Assembly: GCF_007859325.1 (NCBI RefSeq)
Contig: NZ_VOHK01000003.1
Location: forward strand, 492,921-556,920
Origin: Luteimonas marina
GTDB taxonomy: Bacteria; Pseudomonadota; Gammaproteobacteria; Xanthomonadales; Xanthomonadaceae
Reading direction: 5' to 3'
Length of the DNA: 64,000 nt
The translations under genes and the position numbers were made by a program. Each line of letters opens with the position of its first letter. Position 1 is the stretch's first letter. Under the pieces are notes generated by a model, which was not told the DNA's origin, did no database searches, and saw only the letters and a list, made by a program, of their open reading frames with translations. This document shows, one piece after another, positions 36,629 through 45,564 of the stretch.

Positions 36629-36676
36629 TCAATCATTTACATACACTTCTTATGTGAAAAATCGGAGGACGACCTA

Positions 36677-37282
36677 ATGGCACAAAAGCGTGCAGAGATG
36701 ATTGAGGAAACGCGGGCCAAGCTCATCAGTGCCGCCCGCGCTGCGTTCGCAACCGTGGGATATGCGGACAGTTCAATGGATGAGCTGACGGCCCAAGCCG
36801 GACTGACGCGCGGAGCGCTCTATCACCACTTCGGTGGAAAGAAAGGGCTGCTGGAGGCGGTCATCGCCCAGATTGATGCAGAGATATCTGGCCGACTGGC
36901 CGTCATCGTCGAGGAGGCGGAGTCCACCTGGGACGGCTTCGTTCAGGAGTGCATTGGCTACATCAAGATGGCCGTCGAGCCCGAAGTCCAGCGGATCGTC
37001 CTGCTGGACGGGCCAGCGGTTCTGGGCGATCCCTCCCAGTGGCTCTGCCAGAACGTGTGCATCGTGAACACGCGCCGCAGCCTCCAGAAGTTGATCGAGG
37101 AGGCAGTCATACGCCCCGTCGATCCCCTGGCGACGGCCCGCCTGATAAACGGGGCGCTGCTGGGCGCATCGCTGTGGATCGCCAGCGCAGACGACCCACG
37201 CGCCGCTTCCGAAAAAGCCGTGCAGGGATTTCTTGTACTGGTGGCGGGCTTGCGGCGGGACACCTCTCCCGCGCAGCCGTAA
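36677..37282 (+). CDS. TetR-family repressor of the efflux operon
   Basis: 201 residues from ATG 36677, with GGAGG ten bases ahead. HTH at about 12-58 (LISAARAAFATVGYADSSMDELTAQAGLTRGALYHHF, quoted in part) and an all-helical ligand domain (LLDGPAVLGDPSQW). TetR proteins divergent from RND pumps repress them and release DNA on binding a pump substrate. Operators at 36583 and 36614 fit. Confidence 0.92.
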   Translation: MAQKRAEMIEETRAKLISAARAAFATVGYADSSMDELTAQAGLTRGALYHHFGGKKGLLEAVIAQIDAEISGRLAVIVEEAESTWDGFVQECIGYIKMAVEPEVQRIVLLDGPAVLGDPSQWLCQNVCIVNTRRSLQKLIEEAVIRPVDPLATARLINGALLGASLWIASADDPRAASEKAVQGFLVLVAGLRRDTSPAQP

Positions 37283-37345
37283 CAACCCAAAGGTGCCGAC
37301 CGGCAGGCCGGACTCTTTGACCCAGAAATATAGGAGTAATATTGA

Positions 37346-38380
37346 ATGTCATCTCAACTCCAAGACGCTCTAGGCATGTTCGCCTTTCTCGCTATCGAGC
37401 TATCGGTTTTATTCATTGGCATTAGCTTGCTGGTCGGAGTTCTTCAACGTCACATCCCACCATCCAAGGTGGAAGCGTTACTGACTTCCAGTGGGAAGCG
37501 AGGCTATTTTCTTGCTGCTGGTTTAGGAGCTATAACGCCCTTCTGTAGTTGCTCGACTATCCCCATGTTGAAAGGGTTGATTCGGGCACGGGCCGGTTTT
37601 GGGCCGATGATGGTGTTTCTTTTCTCATCTCCGTTGCTGAATCCTATCGTCGTCGGCCTGCTGGTTGCCACGTTTGGATGGACACTTACTGCTATCTATG
37701 TGCTCGCCGCTTTGGTGGTCGCGGTAGGTGCCGGATGGCTGCTTCACACGCTTGGCTTCGAGCGTTATGTGCGCCGGACGGCGACACAAGAGAGCAGTGG
37801 ATGTAGTTCATCAGCAAGCCCGTGCAGTGCTACATCGACCGCATCGAGTTGCGGCACCAACAGCTGCGACACCACTCCGAAGACGGCTTCTTGCGGGGCT
37901 GATAGGAAGACAACAGTCTCTACGTCTAGCGAATGCTGTGACAGTCAACCCACTGTCACGGTTAAGAAAGAAGGGAAGTACAGTGGTGTGTGGCGGGAAG
38001 CTTGGTCGGACTTTATCGATGTGTTGCCTTACCTGCTCATCGGTATTGCGATTGGCAGCGTGATCTATGGTTTCATGCCCACTGACTTATTGGAGCAGTA
38101 TGCAGGCCCAGATAATCCCTTTGCCATTCCAGTTGCCGCTGTCATCGGCGTGCCGTTGTATATTCGCGCTGAAGCCGTCATACCTCTGGCAGCGGCTCTG
38201 ATGGCCAAAGGCGTGGGTGCCGGGACGGTGCTAGCGTTTATCATCGGCAGTGCCGGAGCCAGCCTGACTGAGCTCATTCTGTTGCGCTCTTTGTTCACGC
38301 TGAAGCTTTTAGCGGCGTTTTTAGCAGTCATTTTTGCTATGGCGATGATTGCCGGTTACGCCACCTACCTGTTTTTCTGA
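37346..38380 (+). CDS. ArsP-like permease (DUF318) with a cysteine-rich central loop
   Basis: 344 residues, eight or more membrane helices in two halves. The first half has ITPFCSCSTIPMLKG, the Cys-x-Cys motif of ArsP/PF03773 permeases, which export trivalent organoarsenicals or move other soft metal species. Between the halves (about 149-198) is a hydrophilic Ser/Thr loop with eight or nine cysteines, including a C-C pair (SSECCDS), likely a metal(loid)-binding site facing the cytoplasm. It is less GC-rich than the pump genes and only 12 bases before an ISL3-family transposase gene, so it could be a passenger of that element. Substrate unproven. Confidence 0.8.
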   Translation: MSSQLQDALGMFAFLAIELSVLFIGISLLVGVLQRHIPPSKVEALLTSSGKRGYFLAAGLGAITPFCSCSTIPMLKGLIRARAGFGPMMVFLFSSPLLNPIVVGLLVATFGWTLTAIYVLAALVVAVGAGWLLHTLGFERYVRRTATQESSGCSSSASPCSATSTASSCGTNSCDTTPKTASCGADRKTTVSTSSECCDSQPTVTVKKEGKYSGVWREAWSDFIDVLPYLLIGIAIGSVIYGFMPTDLLEQYAGPDNPFAIPVAAVIGVPLYIRAEAVIPLAAALMAKGVGAGTVLAFIIGSAGASLTELILLRSLFTLKLLAAFLAVIFAMAMIAGYATYLFF

Positions 38381-38392
38381 TCAAGGCGGGAG

Positions 38393-39670
38393 ATGATTAA
38401 TTCGTTAAGCCTTCCTGGGTACCAGTTGGTGGATTCTGATGAGCAGAATGAAGACATACATTTTCGGCTTGAAGCACCTACACCAGTAGCCTGCGAGGGG
38501 TGCGGCGTGCAGGGTGAGTTCGTGCGGTTCGGCAAGCGTGACGTTCCCTATCGTGATCTGCCCATCCACGGCAAGCGGGTCACTCTCTGGGTGGTCCGCC
38601 GCCGATACACCTGCCGGGCCTGCAAGACAACATTCAGGCCCCAGCTACCGGAGATGGTGGACGGATTCCGTATGACACTGCGGCTGCATGAGTACGTGGA
38701 GAAGGAATCCTTCAACCACCCCTACACCTTTGTGGCGGCACAGACCGGCCTGGACGAGAAGACGGTGCGCGACATCTTCAACGCCCGCGCCGAGTTCCTG
38801 GGGCGCTGGCACCGCTTCGAGACGCCCCGCATCCTGGGCATTGACGAGCTATACCTGAACAAGCGCTACCGCTGCATTCTGACCAACATTGAGGAGCGAA
38901 CCCTGCTCGACCTGCTGGCCACCCGCCGCCAGGACGTGGTGACCAACTACCTGATGAAGCTGAAAGACCGGCAGAAGGTCGAGATCGTCAGCATGGACAT
39001 GTGGAACCCCTACCGGGCAGCGGTCAAGGCTGTGCTGCCCCAGGCCCGTATCGTGGTCGATAAGTTCCATGTGGTGCGCATGGCCAACGATGCCCTAGAG
39101 AGAGTGCGCAAGGGCCTCAGAAAGGAGCCGAAACCGTCCCAGAGCCGGACTCTCAAGGGAGACCGGAAAATCCTGCTGAAACGCGCTCACGAAGTCTCAG
39201 ACCGGGAGCGCCTCATCATGGAGACCTGGACAGGCGCGTTCCCGCAACTGCTGGCCGCCTACGAGCACAAGGAGCGCTTCTACGGCATCTGGGACGCCAC
39301 CACACGGCTCCAGGCAGAAGCCGCCCTGGACGAGTGGATAGCCACCATCCCGAAGGGCCAAAAGGAAGTCTGGAGCGATCTGGTCAGGGCAGTGGGAAAC
39401 TGGCGCGAAGAGACCATGACCTACTTCGAGACGGACATGCCCGTCACCAACGCTTACACGGAGTCCATCAACCGACTGGCCAAGGACAAGAACCGTGAAG
39501 GGCGCGGTTACTCCTTCGAGGTGATGCGGGCACGAATGCTCTACACCACGAAGCACAAGAAGAAGGCACCGACTGCGAAGGTCTCTCCTTTCTACAAGAA
39601 AACCATCGGTTACGGACTGCCGGACTTCGCAGAGGAACTCAACTACGGAGTCGATCTATCAACCATCTGA
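38393..39670 (+). CDS. ISL3-family transposase
   Basis: 425 residues. N-terminal zinc ribbon (CEGCGVQGEF...YTCRACKTTFRPQ), HTH region, then a DDE domain: ILGIDELYLNKRYRC, VSMDMWNPYRAAVKAVLP and the C-terminal NAYTESINRLAKDKNREGRGY (quoted in part) with the Glu. The length and motifs are those of the ISL3 family. It appears intact. A right terminal repeat lies at 39708-39750; I found no matching left end. Confidence 0.93.
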   Translation: MINSLSLPGYQLVDSDEQNEDIHFRLEAPTPVACEGCGVQGEFVRFGKRDVPYRDLPIHGKRVTLWVVRRRYTCRACKTTFRPQLPEMVDGFRMTLRLHEYVEKESFNHPYTFVAAQTGLDEKTVRDIFNARAEFLGRWHRFETPRILGIDELYLNKRYRCILTNIEERTLLDLLATRRQDVVTNYLMKLKDRQKVEIVSMDMWNPYRAAVKAVLPQARIVVDKFHVVRMANDALERVRKGLRKEPKPSQSRTLKGDRKILLKRAHEVSDRERLIMETWTGAFPQLLAAYEHKERFYGIWDATTRLQAEAALDEWIATIPKGQKEVWSDLVRAVGNWREETMTYFETDMPVTNAYTESINRLAKDKNREGRGYSFEVMRARMLYTTKHKKKAPTAKVSPFYKKTIGYGLPDFAEELNYGVDLSTI

Positions 39671-39707
39671 GGGTGGTATCAGATTGATGGGGTGAAGGTG
39701 CCCCATC

Positions 39708-39750
39708 AACCATTAAATCCGTATACCCCAACCATTAAATCCGTATACCC
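39708..39750. repeat. Right inverted-repeat end of the ISL3 element, tandemly duplicated
   Basis: The same 21 bases occur at 39708-39728 and 39730-39750 (core ATTAAATCCGTATACCC). Read inward on the minus strand, it begins GGGTATACGGATTTAATGG, like ends of ISL3-family elements (GGGTAT-n-CGGA...). Homology to the oxidoreductase resumes at 39751, so the outer copy is the true tip. No matching copy was found to the left between 37283 and 37345. Confidence 0.65.
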
Positions 39751-40551
39751 GTATTTCTCAATGTCCCGTCTTTTGGCGACGTGGGTCACATCCATGACCT
39801 GTGGCCATTCATGGGCTACGTCACGGCACAGACGTCGCGCATCGCGCTCGCAACTGGCAGCGTCATCACCACTCTGCGTCATCCCTTGCTTGTGGCCAAA
39901 GCAGCAGCCTCGATCGACCGCTTGTCAAATCAGCGCCTGGTGCTAGGTATCGCCACGGGTGATCGGCCAACAGAGTTCCCGGCCTTCGGTCAGACAATGG
40001 ATGCGCGAGCCACGTTGTTCCAAGAAGCATTGACTGTGTTGCGTCAAGCCTGGCGTGAGGACTTCCCGGAAATCTCCACGCCCCGAGTGAACTTGTCGGG
40101 TGCAGATACGCTGCCGAAACCGGCGTTGAGAGACATTCCCGTGATGGTGACTGGTCATTCACGCCAGTCGGTCGAATGGATTGCCGAGCATGGGGATGGC
40201 TGGCTTTACTATCCCCAAAATATCGCGCAGCAAGCCATGACAATCAAGAATTGGCGGTCGCTGACACCAAGATTCAAACCCTTCACGCAATCCTTCTATA
40301 TTGACCTGTCGGAGAATCCCGATGAACCCCCGTCGCCCATCTTCCTCGGGTTTCGGGCTGGTCACCGATTCTTTACTGACTACTTCAGCCGCTTGCGCGA
40401 TATTGGGGTTAATCATATTGGCCTCAACCTGAAATACGCGACACGTCCGGCGCATGAGATTGTTCAGGAACTTGGCGAGCATGTCGTACCGCACTTTCCG
40501 GCGCACGCTACTGCCCATTTGGAGGAGGCGCAGGATGCTGCACGGTCATAA
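39751..40551 (+). pseudogene. Luciferase-like flavin monooxygenase, 5' end removed by the ISL3 element
   Basis: The frame from 39751 reads VFLNVPSFGDVGHIHDLW and continues with the bacterial luciferase-like (LLM) fold: TSRIALATGSVITTLRHPLLVAKAAAS, LVLGIATGDRPTEFPAFG, and IPVMVTGHSRQSVEWIAEHGDGWLYYP. This matches the BA3436-type luciferase-like oxidoreductase family. About 40-50 N-terminal residues (first strand and helix) are missing. A GTG at 39781 could still start a shortened protein of 256 residues, unlikely to be active. Next gene overlaps its 3' end by 17 bases. Confidence 0.8.
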
Positions 40552-41422
40552 AATTTTTGCCTGGGATCTCGCTTTTACTTCTTCGGCTGGTACCTATGCC
40601 TTCGATGTCCAATGCGAAATGCTGGCTGACATCGGTTATGACGGCCTGACCTATGCCGTCTGGTCAGGGAGCCGATGGGAAACCGCAAAGCGTCTATCCA
40701 CCGTGAAAGATCGTTTCGGTTTGGAGGTCTTTAGCGTGTATGTGGTGATCGACCTGGATCAGGGCCCACAGCATCCCATCAACGCAGGACTCTTGCGGAT
40801 GCTTGAGGAGATGGAAGGCGTGAAGGCTGTCAATCTTGGAATCAGGACGGCAGGCCACGGTTCAAATCATCGAAAGGCACCGGACGACAAGGTATTGCAG
40901 GACTTCCTTGGTCGGGCACTTGAGATTTGCGCACGGCGCGGAATTGACATCCTGCTGTATTTTCATCTGGGCTTCTGGATGGATCATTACTCCATTGCGG
41001 CACAGATCTGCTCGGTCGTGAACCATCCGAATCTCGGCATCGTGTTTCCAAGCTATCACTGGTATGGCTACGAAACCAATGCAGGCAGCCCGACGGAGGG
41101 CTATCAGGCAGTAGACCCGACGCCAGCGTTAATGGCGTCAACACCCTTCATGCGGGAATTGACTCTCAGCGGCGCAACCCGCAGCCCACTTGGCTGGAGT
41201 CGTATTGCCACTTTCGAGGCGCTCGATGCAGGAGAACTCGACAACTTCGCACTTCTTGGACTTGCCAAGTCGTTCGGTTATACCGGCCCCGTCGGCTATG
41301 ACGGCACATTGGTCGGGGGGAATCCATACAGCACGCTCAAACGCTCCTATGACGCGATGGACGAGATGTTGGGTTTGCTGACAAAGCACCCTGGTTGGGC
41401 CAAGCGTGAAACGCACCCGTAA
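40535..41422 (+). CDS. TIM-barrel sugar phosphate isomerase/epimerase-like protein
   Basis: 295 residues from ATG 40535, with a strong GGAGGAGG ribosome site. AP-endonuclease-2-like TIM barrel: FDVQCEMLADIGYDGLTYAVW, VYVVIDLDQG, ILLYFHLGFWMDHY, NLGIVFPSYHWYG and GYTGPVGYDGTL. Such proteins isomerise sugar-like substrates with a bound metal; the role here is unknown. It overlaps the truncated oxidoreductase and is three bases from the flavin reductase gene, so the three formed one catabolic operon before the IS insertion. It now may lack a promoter unless the transposase transcript reads through. Confidence 0.78.
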   Translation: MLHGHKIFAWDLAFTSSAGTYAFDVQCEMLADIGYDGLTYAVWSGSRWETAKRLSTVKDRFGLEVFSVYVVIDLDQGPQHPINAGLLRMLEEMEGVKAVNLGIRTAGHGSNHRKAPDDKVLQDFLGRALEICARRGIDILLYFHLGFWMDHYSIAAQICSVVNHPNLGIVFPSYHWYGYETNAGSPTEGYQAVDPTPALMASTPFMRELTLSGATRSPLGWSRIATFEALDAGELDNFALLGLAKSFGYTGPVGYDGTLVGGNPYSTLKRSYDAMDEMLGLLTKHPGWAKRETHP

Positions 41423-41425
41423 CCT

Positions 41426-41944
41426 ATGATTGAGCACACCTACATGTCCCAACACCCTTTGATTGCTGCCCAATTGAGGCAGGCGATGCGCGGCGTGGCC
41501 TCCACGGTGACGCTAATCACGTCGATCGCTCCCGATGGCCACGGACACGTAATGATCGCCAGTTCATTCACATCAGTCTCACTGGAGCCGCCCACGGTTC
41601 TAGTGTGCATTGGTCAGCAAACCCGTATCCATGGGCCGCTGCTGGCTGCTCGACGATTCTGCATCAATGTACTCCGCGCAGAACAGGAGGTACTTGCGGT
41701 GCACTGCCGTAGCGCCACGGGGACCGACCGTTTCGATCATGAAGCCTGGCGATTTGATGAAGTCAATGGGTTGCCCTATCTGCAAGGGGCGCAGGCTTCG
41801 CTGTTCTGTGAGCTGATTGAACACCATGCAGTCGGCACCCACTCGGTAATGCTGGCCAGTGTCGAGCGTGTGCTCACATCTGCATATGCCGATCCACTCG
41901 TCTATCTGGATGGCCGCTTCCGGGCCATAGATCCAACCCGTTGA
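41426..41944 (+). CDS. Flavin reductase-like protein
   Basis: 172 residues. FMN-binding split-barrel family: AMRGVASTVTLITSIAPDGH, MIASSFTSVSLEPPTVLVCIG (in part) and INVLRAEQEVLAVHCRS. These enzymes use NAD(P)H to make FMNH2 for a partner monooxygenase, here presumably the luciferase-like enzyme two genes upstream, now truncated. ATG 41426 is used; ATG 41444 is an alternative. Confidence 0.88.
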   Translation: MIEHTYMSQHPLIAAQLRQAMRGVASTVTLITSIAPDGHGHVMIASSFTSVSLEPPTVLVCIGQQTRIHGPLLAARRFCINVLRAEQEVLAVHCRSATGTDRFDHEAWRFDEVNGLPYLQGAQASLFCELIEHHAVGTHSVMLASVERVLTSAYADPLVYLDGRFRAIDPTR

Positions 41945-42027
41945 AGATATGCAGCGAAGAATTTCACAACTGCCTCGGCATATCTCTAGACAGCCTGCCG
42001 GGTTATGTGGCTGAGACTCTTCGAGCA

Positions 42028-44022
42028 TTAGCCAATGCCCATTCCCCGCTGCCGTCCGATTTCCCACGCCACGCCGCCACCGCTCACCGTCGCGGCAAGT
42101 TGCTGCCCCAGTCGCTGTTCAATCACCGGCTTCCACGGCACCAGACTGAACCCCATGCCGTCGTCTAGCATCGCGTAGCGCCCGCTGGCGAGCATGAGGC
42201 TGCGCCGGTAGATGCCAGCCACGCGCTGCCCGTCGGTGACGGGCCGATGCGCTAGGCCGATTTCGGCGGCAATATCCTTGGCGGCCTTTGCCAGTTCCCG
42301 ATTCCGCAGCGTCCCCAGCAAGTTCCGGGCGAGGATCACCCGCTGCCCACGCCGCTGGGCCAGCCCCTGTTCTTCAAGGAAGTCGGCGCGCTGCTGCAAG
42401 GCTTCCTTCGTCTCGCCGCCAAAGCCCAGATCGCCCAGCCCCTTGCCGCCACCGATCAACTGCTGGTCCAGCCAGGTCGCGCCGATCACGCGGGCCTGCC
42501 GCTCGATGGGCAAGTGCGATTTCAGCTCCACCGCCACGCCGCCCAGGCGCTGTGCGTCGTTCTGGCGGCCACGTTCGGCCAGGTCGTCCGGCACCTTCCA
42601 TAGTCCATCAGCCACACGTTCCACGATGCCGGCCCGGCGCAGGGCTTCCAGTCGGCGGACATGGGCCGCGACGACCTCCTGCGGGTCGCGGCCGGGCTTG
42701 GCTCGGCCTTGCTCGATCGCCAGGTGATGATCGGCGCGGTACAGGCCATCGCTCGCCAGCGCGGCGATGTTCTTGTCGGCCGCCCGCACCTCGTTGGAAC
42801 CGCGTACCTCCACCACGGCTCCGGTGGGATAGTTCGCCAGCTCGTCGCGGGCGTTCAAAGCGACGTAGTGGGCCTTGCCGTCCACGCCGTCGATGACCAG
42901 ATAGCCGCGGTCGTGCAGCTCGTCGGCCAGCCCCTTGCCGGCCACGCGGCCGACGATGGTGCGGCCGTCGTCGCCGGGCTCAAACACCGCCTGCTCGCGC
43001 GGCTGGCCGCTCATGGCGCGCTGCATGGTGCGGATGATGTCACCACGCTCGCCCAAGGCGCGCAAGGTCTTCTCCGCGTCGGCATGCACGGCCCAGGTGC
43101 CGGGCTGCGTCTCGTCAGCCAGGCCCAGGCGCTGCAAGCGTTGGAGTCGGCCGATCAGCAGCAGCCGCTGGCGTTGCAGGCGGGGCTCATTGAAGCGCTC
43201 GATCTGCACCCGGCCATCCTCGCCGGCCTCACGCTGCAATGTGCGGTCGAGGCTCGTCCACCGCTCCTGTTCCACCTCGCGCTGCAAGGTCTGCTGGATC
43301 TCCAGTTCGGTGCGCGGCCCCAGCCATTCCGTCGCCAGTTCGGCGGCGCGATGGCGGAAGCCGTGGGCGATGTAGTCGCCCGCGATGATGAGGTCTTTGC
43401 CGGTGTCGTCGCGCCCGCGCACGATCAGGTGGGTGTGCGGGTTGTCGGTGTTCCAGTGATCGACTGCCACCCAATCCAGCCGCGTCCCCAGATCGGCTTC
43501 CATGCGGTTCACAAGATGCCGGGTGTAGGTGCGCAGGTCGTCCAGCTCGGCCCCGTCCTCGGGCGAGACGATGAAGCGGAAATGGTGCCGGTCGTCGTTG
43601 GCCCGCTCCTTGAAGGCATCGAGGTCGGCATCGTCAATCTGCGGCCCGTAGGCCCGGCCCGGTTCGCCATCGCGGCCGGCGCCGTCGCGCTCGATGTAGC
43701 GCAGGTGCTTGGCGAGCGACTGCGGGCTGGCGTTGCGTTGATTGACCAGTAGGGTCTTGATGGTCACGCGCCGCGACATGGACGTCAGCTTCGCCCCGGC
43801 GAAGCGCGCCGCCGTATGGCCGCGCCCCAGGCGCGAGCCGGGCCGCTGGCCGGCGCGTGCGCCGCTGCCGCCGGCTGCGGAATGGCGCATCGAGGACTTG
43901 CCGCCGCTGGCCTTGCCCGCCTGCTTGAGTACCTTGGAAACGAAGCTCTGGCCCTGGCCTTTGCCCCGGTTCTTCGGGGCGCTCGGACGCACCCGGAAAT
44001 CGTCGTCGCGGCGGGCGGTCAT
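42028..44022 (-). CDS. traI: Relaxase/mobilisation nuclease (VirD2/TraI type, DUF3363)
   Basis: 664 residues from ATG 44022. A basic, low-complexity start is followed by the relaxase domain: probable catalytic Tyr109 (HLRYIERDG) and the metal-binding histidine motif HWNTDNPHTHLIVRG (His189, His196, His198). The C-terminal half is the DUF3363 region (EQGRAKPGRDPQEVVAAHVRRLEALR, in part; GVAWEIGRQRGMGIG end). It nicks oriT and pilots the strand. A candidate oriT hairpin lies directly upstream (44049-44075). Confidence 0.92.
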   Translation of the reverse strand: MTARRDDDFRVRPSAPKNRGKGQGQSFVSKVLKQAGKASGGKSSMRHSAAGGSGARAGQRPGSRLGRGHTAARFAGAKLTSMSRRVTIKTLLVNQRNASPQSLAKHLRYIERDGAGRDGEPGRAYGPQIDDADLDAFKERANDDRHHFRFIVSPEDGAELDDLRTYTRHLVNRMEADLGTRLDWVAVDHWNTDNPHTHLIVRGRDDTGKDLIIAGDYIAHGFRHRAAELATEWLGPRTELEIQQTLQREVEQERWTSLDRTLQREAGEDGRVQIERFNEPRLQRQRLLLIGRLQRLQRLGLADETQPGTWAVHADAEKTLRALGERGDIIRTMQRAMSGQPREQAVFEPGDDGRTIVGRVAGKGLADELHDRGYLVIDGVDGKAHYVALNARDELANYPTGAVVEVRGSNEVRAADKNIAALASDGLYRADHHLAIEQGRAKPGRDPQEVVAAHVRRLEALRRAGIVERVADGLWKVPDDLAERGRQNDAQRLGGVAVELKSHLPIERQARVIGATWLDQQLIGGGKGLGDLGFGGETKEALQQRADFLEEQGLAQRRGQRVILARNLLGTLRNRELAKAAKDIAAEIGLAHRPVTDGQRVAGIYRRSLMLASGRYAMLDDGMGFSLVPWKPVIEQRLGQQLAATVSGGGVAWEIGRQRGMGIG

Positions 44023-44458
44023 GGCTGCGCTCCCTGCAAGCTCTGGCGTGTCCTGTCGTGCGAAGCACGGGGACATGCCTGCATTGGCGCGGGCCTCGCG
44101 CCCCAAGCGGCACGGTGGCGAAGCCGCTCCGTGCCGCGCCACCCCCATGTGCAGACAGGCTTTCTACGCGGCCTGGTGCCGCGTCCTTTTGTCTTGCCTT
44201 CCGCCTTTGCCCCTCGCTGGCGCTCCGGGCAGCGGCGGCCCGGCGGCGCTGCTGCGTGAGCAGCCAGCGCGCCGGCGAACGCGGCGACGGCCATAGGCCG
44301 GGCGCGTTCGAGGCAAGACGCCTGCACATGGGAAGGCAGCGCGAAGTGCAGCGCGGATGCGCTGGCATTGCACGCGCGACGACATGCAGAAAGCCACTGG
44401 ATCGGCACGCCCGATGGCACGATGAGATGCACGGCAACGTGCAGCGAATTGGCCGCCA
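44023..44458. other. oriT: Non-coding region with candidate oriT
   Basis: 436 bases between relaxase and traF. Two inverted repeats are present: TGTC-n4-CGTGC-gaa-GCACG-n2-GACA (44049-44075) and GCGGCACGG...CCGTGCCGC (44107-44137). The sequence TGTCCTGT at 44049-44056 resembles the IncP nick consensus (YATCCTG/Y). Tn4371-type relaxases are related to those of IncP plasmids, and oriT is usually beside the relaxase gene. No gene is supported here; the open frames are compositional. Confidence 0.45.
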
Positions 44459-45034
44459 TCATGGGCGGGCCTCCAGCCAGACCGGACGCGCAACGCCGAT
44501 CACGGCGGACGCGCGCACGGGCCCGAAATACCGGCTGTCGAATGACGCCGGGTTGGTGACGCTGAGCAGGAACAGCTCGCCGGGCCGCAGGCGGCGGCAC
44601 TGCTGCCAGGATGGCAGCGGCCGGCCCCAGCGGTCGGCGGACAACACAGCGGCCGAAGGCACACCGTCGATGCGAACGCTGCCGCCAGTAATGCACACCT
44701 CCTGCGGTGCTATCGCGCCCACGCGCTTGAGCAGTGGAACGCGCGTCGGCAGGTAGCCGCGCTGCGCGGCCAGCGCGGCAGCGTCAGGCGGCAGCGTGGT
44801 CAGGACGATGCTGCCCACGGCCAATGGACGTGGCAGCGCGCCGGTGCGCAGGTCAAGCGGATCGACGCGATACCAGCCGACCGCCACGCTGTCGGACGGG
44901 TTGTAGGTCAGACGCGGCAACGGATGCACAAAGGACGCCCAGGCCAGCGCAGCGAGGCCGCAGGCGGACAGGCCCGCCAGCACGAGGCGAGCGCGCAGGC
45001 GTGAGCGAGGCCGCGTTGCCATCATCGTGGTCAT
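44459..45034 (-). CDS. traF: TraF, signal-peptidase-like pilin maturation protease
   Basis: 191 residues. Membrane anchor 16-36, then the S26 family boxes: TYNPSDSVAVGWYRV with the probable nucleophile Ser49, and LLKRVGAIAPQEVC with the general base Lys103; RWGRPLPSWQQCRRLRPGELFLLS (in part) is box E-like. In RP4 TraF cyclises the TrbC pilin; a TrbC gene is at 25167. ATG 45034 overlaps the DUF2840 stop by four bases. Confidence 0.9.
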   Translation of the reverse strand: MTTMMATRPRSRLRARLVLAGLSACGLAALAWASFVHPLPRLTYNPSDSVAVGWYRVDPLDLRTGALPRPLAVGSIVLTTLPPDAAALAAQRGYLPTRVPLLKRVGAIAPQEVCITGGSVRIDGVPSAAVLSADRWGRPLPSWQQCRRLRPGELFLLSVTNPASFDSRYFGPVRASAVIGVARPVWLEARP

Positions 45035-45564
45035 GGCAATGCCCTCCCGGCCAGCCAGGCGGCGTGCCGCTCGGCGGTGTATTCGGGCAGCGGCAGGCGC
45101 GCAGCGAGCCGATTGCCCAGCGTGCGCCAGTACGCGGGCGAGACGGCAACGGGCGCGATGCCCAGCGCCTCGATGGCGTCGATGCGTTCCAGCACGGCGC
45201 GCACCTGGTTGTCGCCCTCGGCGTGCAGCAGCAGGCGCGCGCCTGGCTGCACGCCGGGGATGCGCTGCGCCGCATCCAGCGGCGTGCAAGCCTGCATCAC
45301 CATGAGCTGCCAACGCACAGTGCCGTAGTCGTTGGCCTGCCAGTGGATGCGGCACAACATGGCGCCCGGCTGGAACACCGCGCAGCGCCGCCAGCGGTCG
45401 AGCTGGTGTGTGCGCGCAGGCTCGCCGAAGCGCAGGTAGAGCTTGAAGCGCGGTTCGATGTAGGCCAGTGCCACGCGCGTCAGCGGCGCGCTGGCAGGCT
45501 GGCCGGAAGGTGCTGCGAGCGCAGCCGTGGCCGCGCTAGCGGCAGGCGAAGCGGATGCAGTCAT
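45031..45564 (-). CDS. DUF2840 protein
   Basis: 177 residues. After a low-complexity Ala/Ser start it reads TRVALAYIEPRFKLYLRFGEPARTHQLDRWRRCAVF (quoted in part), the DUF2840 signature that always accompanies traF in this ICE family. No signal peptide, so probably cytoplasmic. Function unknown; its position between the partition genes and traF suggests a role in transfer or maintenance. Overlaps both neighbours by four bases. Confidence 0.85.
   Translation of the reverse strand: MTASASPAASAATAALAAPSGQPASAPLTRVALAYIEPRFKLYLRFGEPARTHQLDRWRRCAVFQPGAMLCRIHWQANDYGTVRWQLMVMQACTPLDAAQRIPGVQPGARLLLHAEGDNQVRAVLERIDAIEALGIAPVAVSPAYWRTLGNRLAARLPLPEYTAERHAAWLAGRALP

Noticed and set aside
37283..37345. 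Left inverted repeat of the ISL3 element before the permease
   Set aside because: No match to the right end was found; the GGACTCTTTGACCC sequence there does not resemble it.
44019..44756. Open frames in the oriT region
   Set aside because: Compositional frames on both strands without domains; the region has inverted repeats expected for oriT instead.
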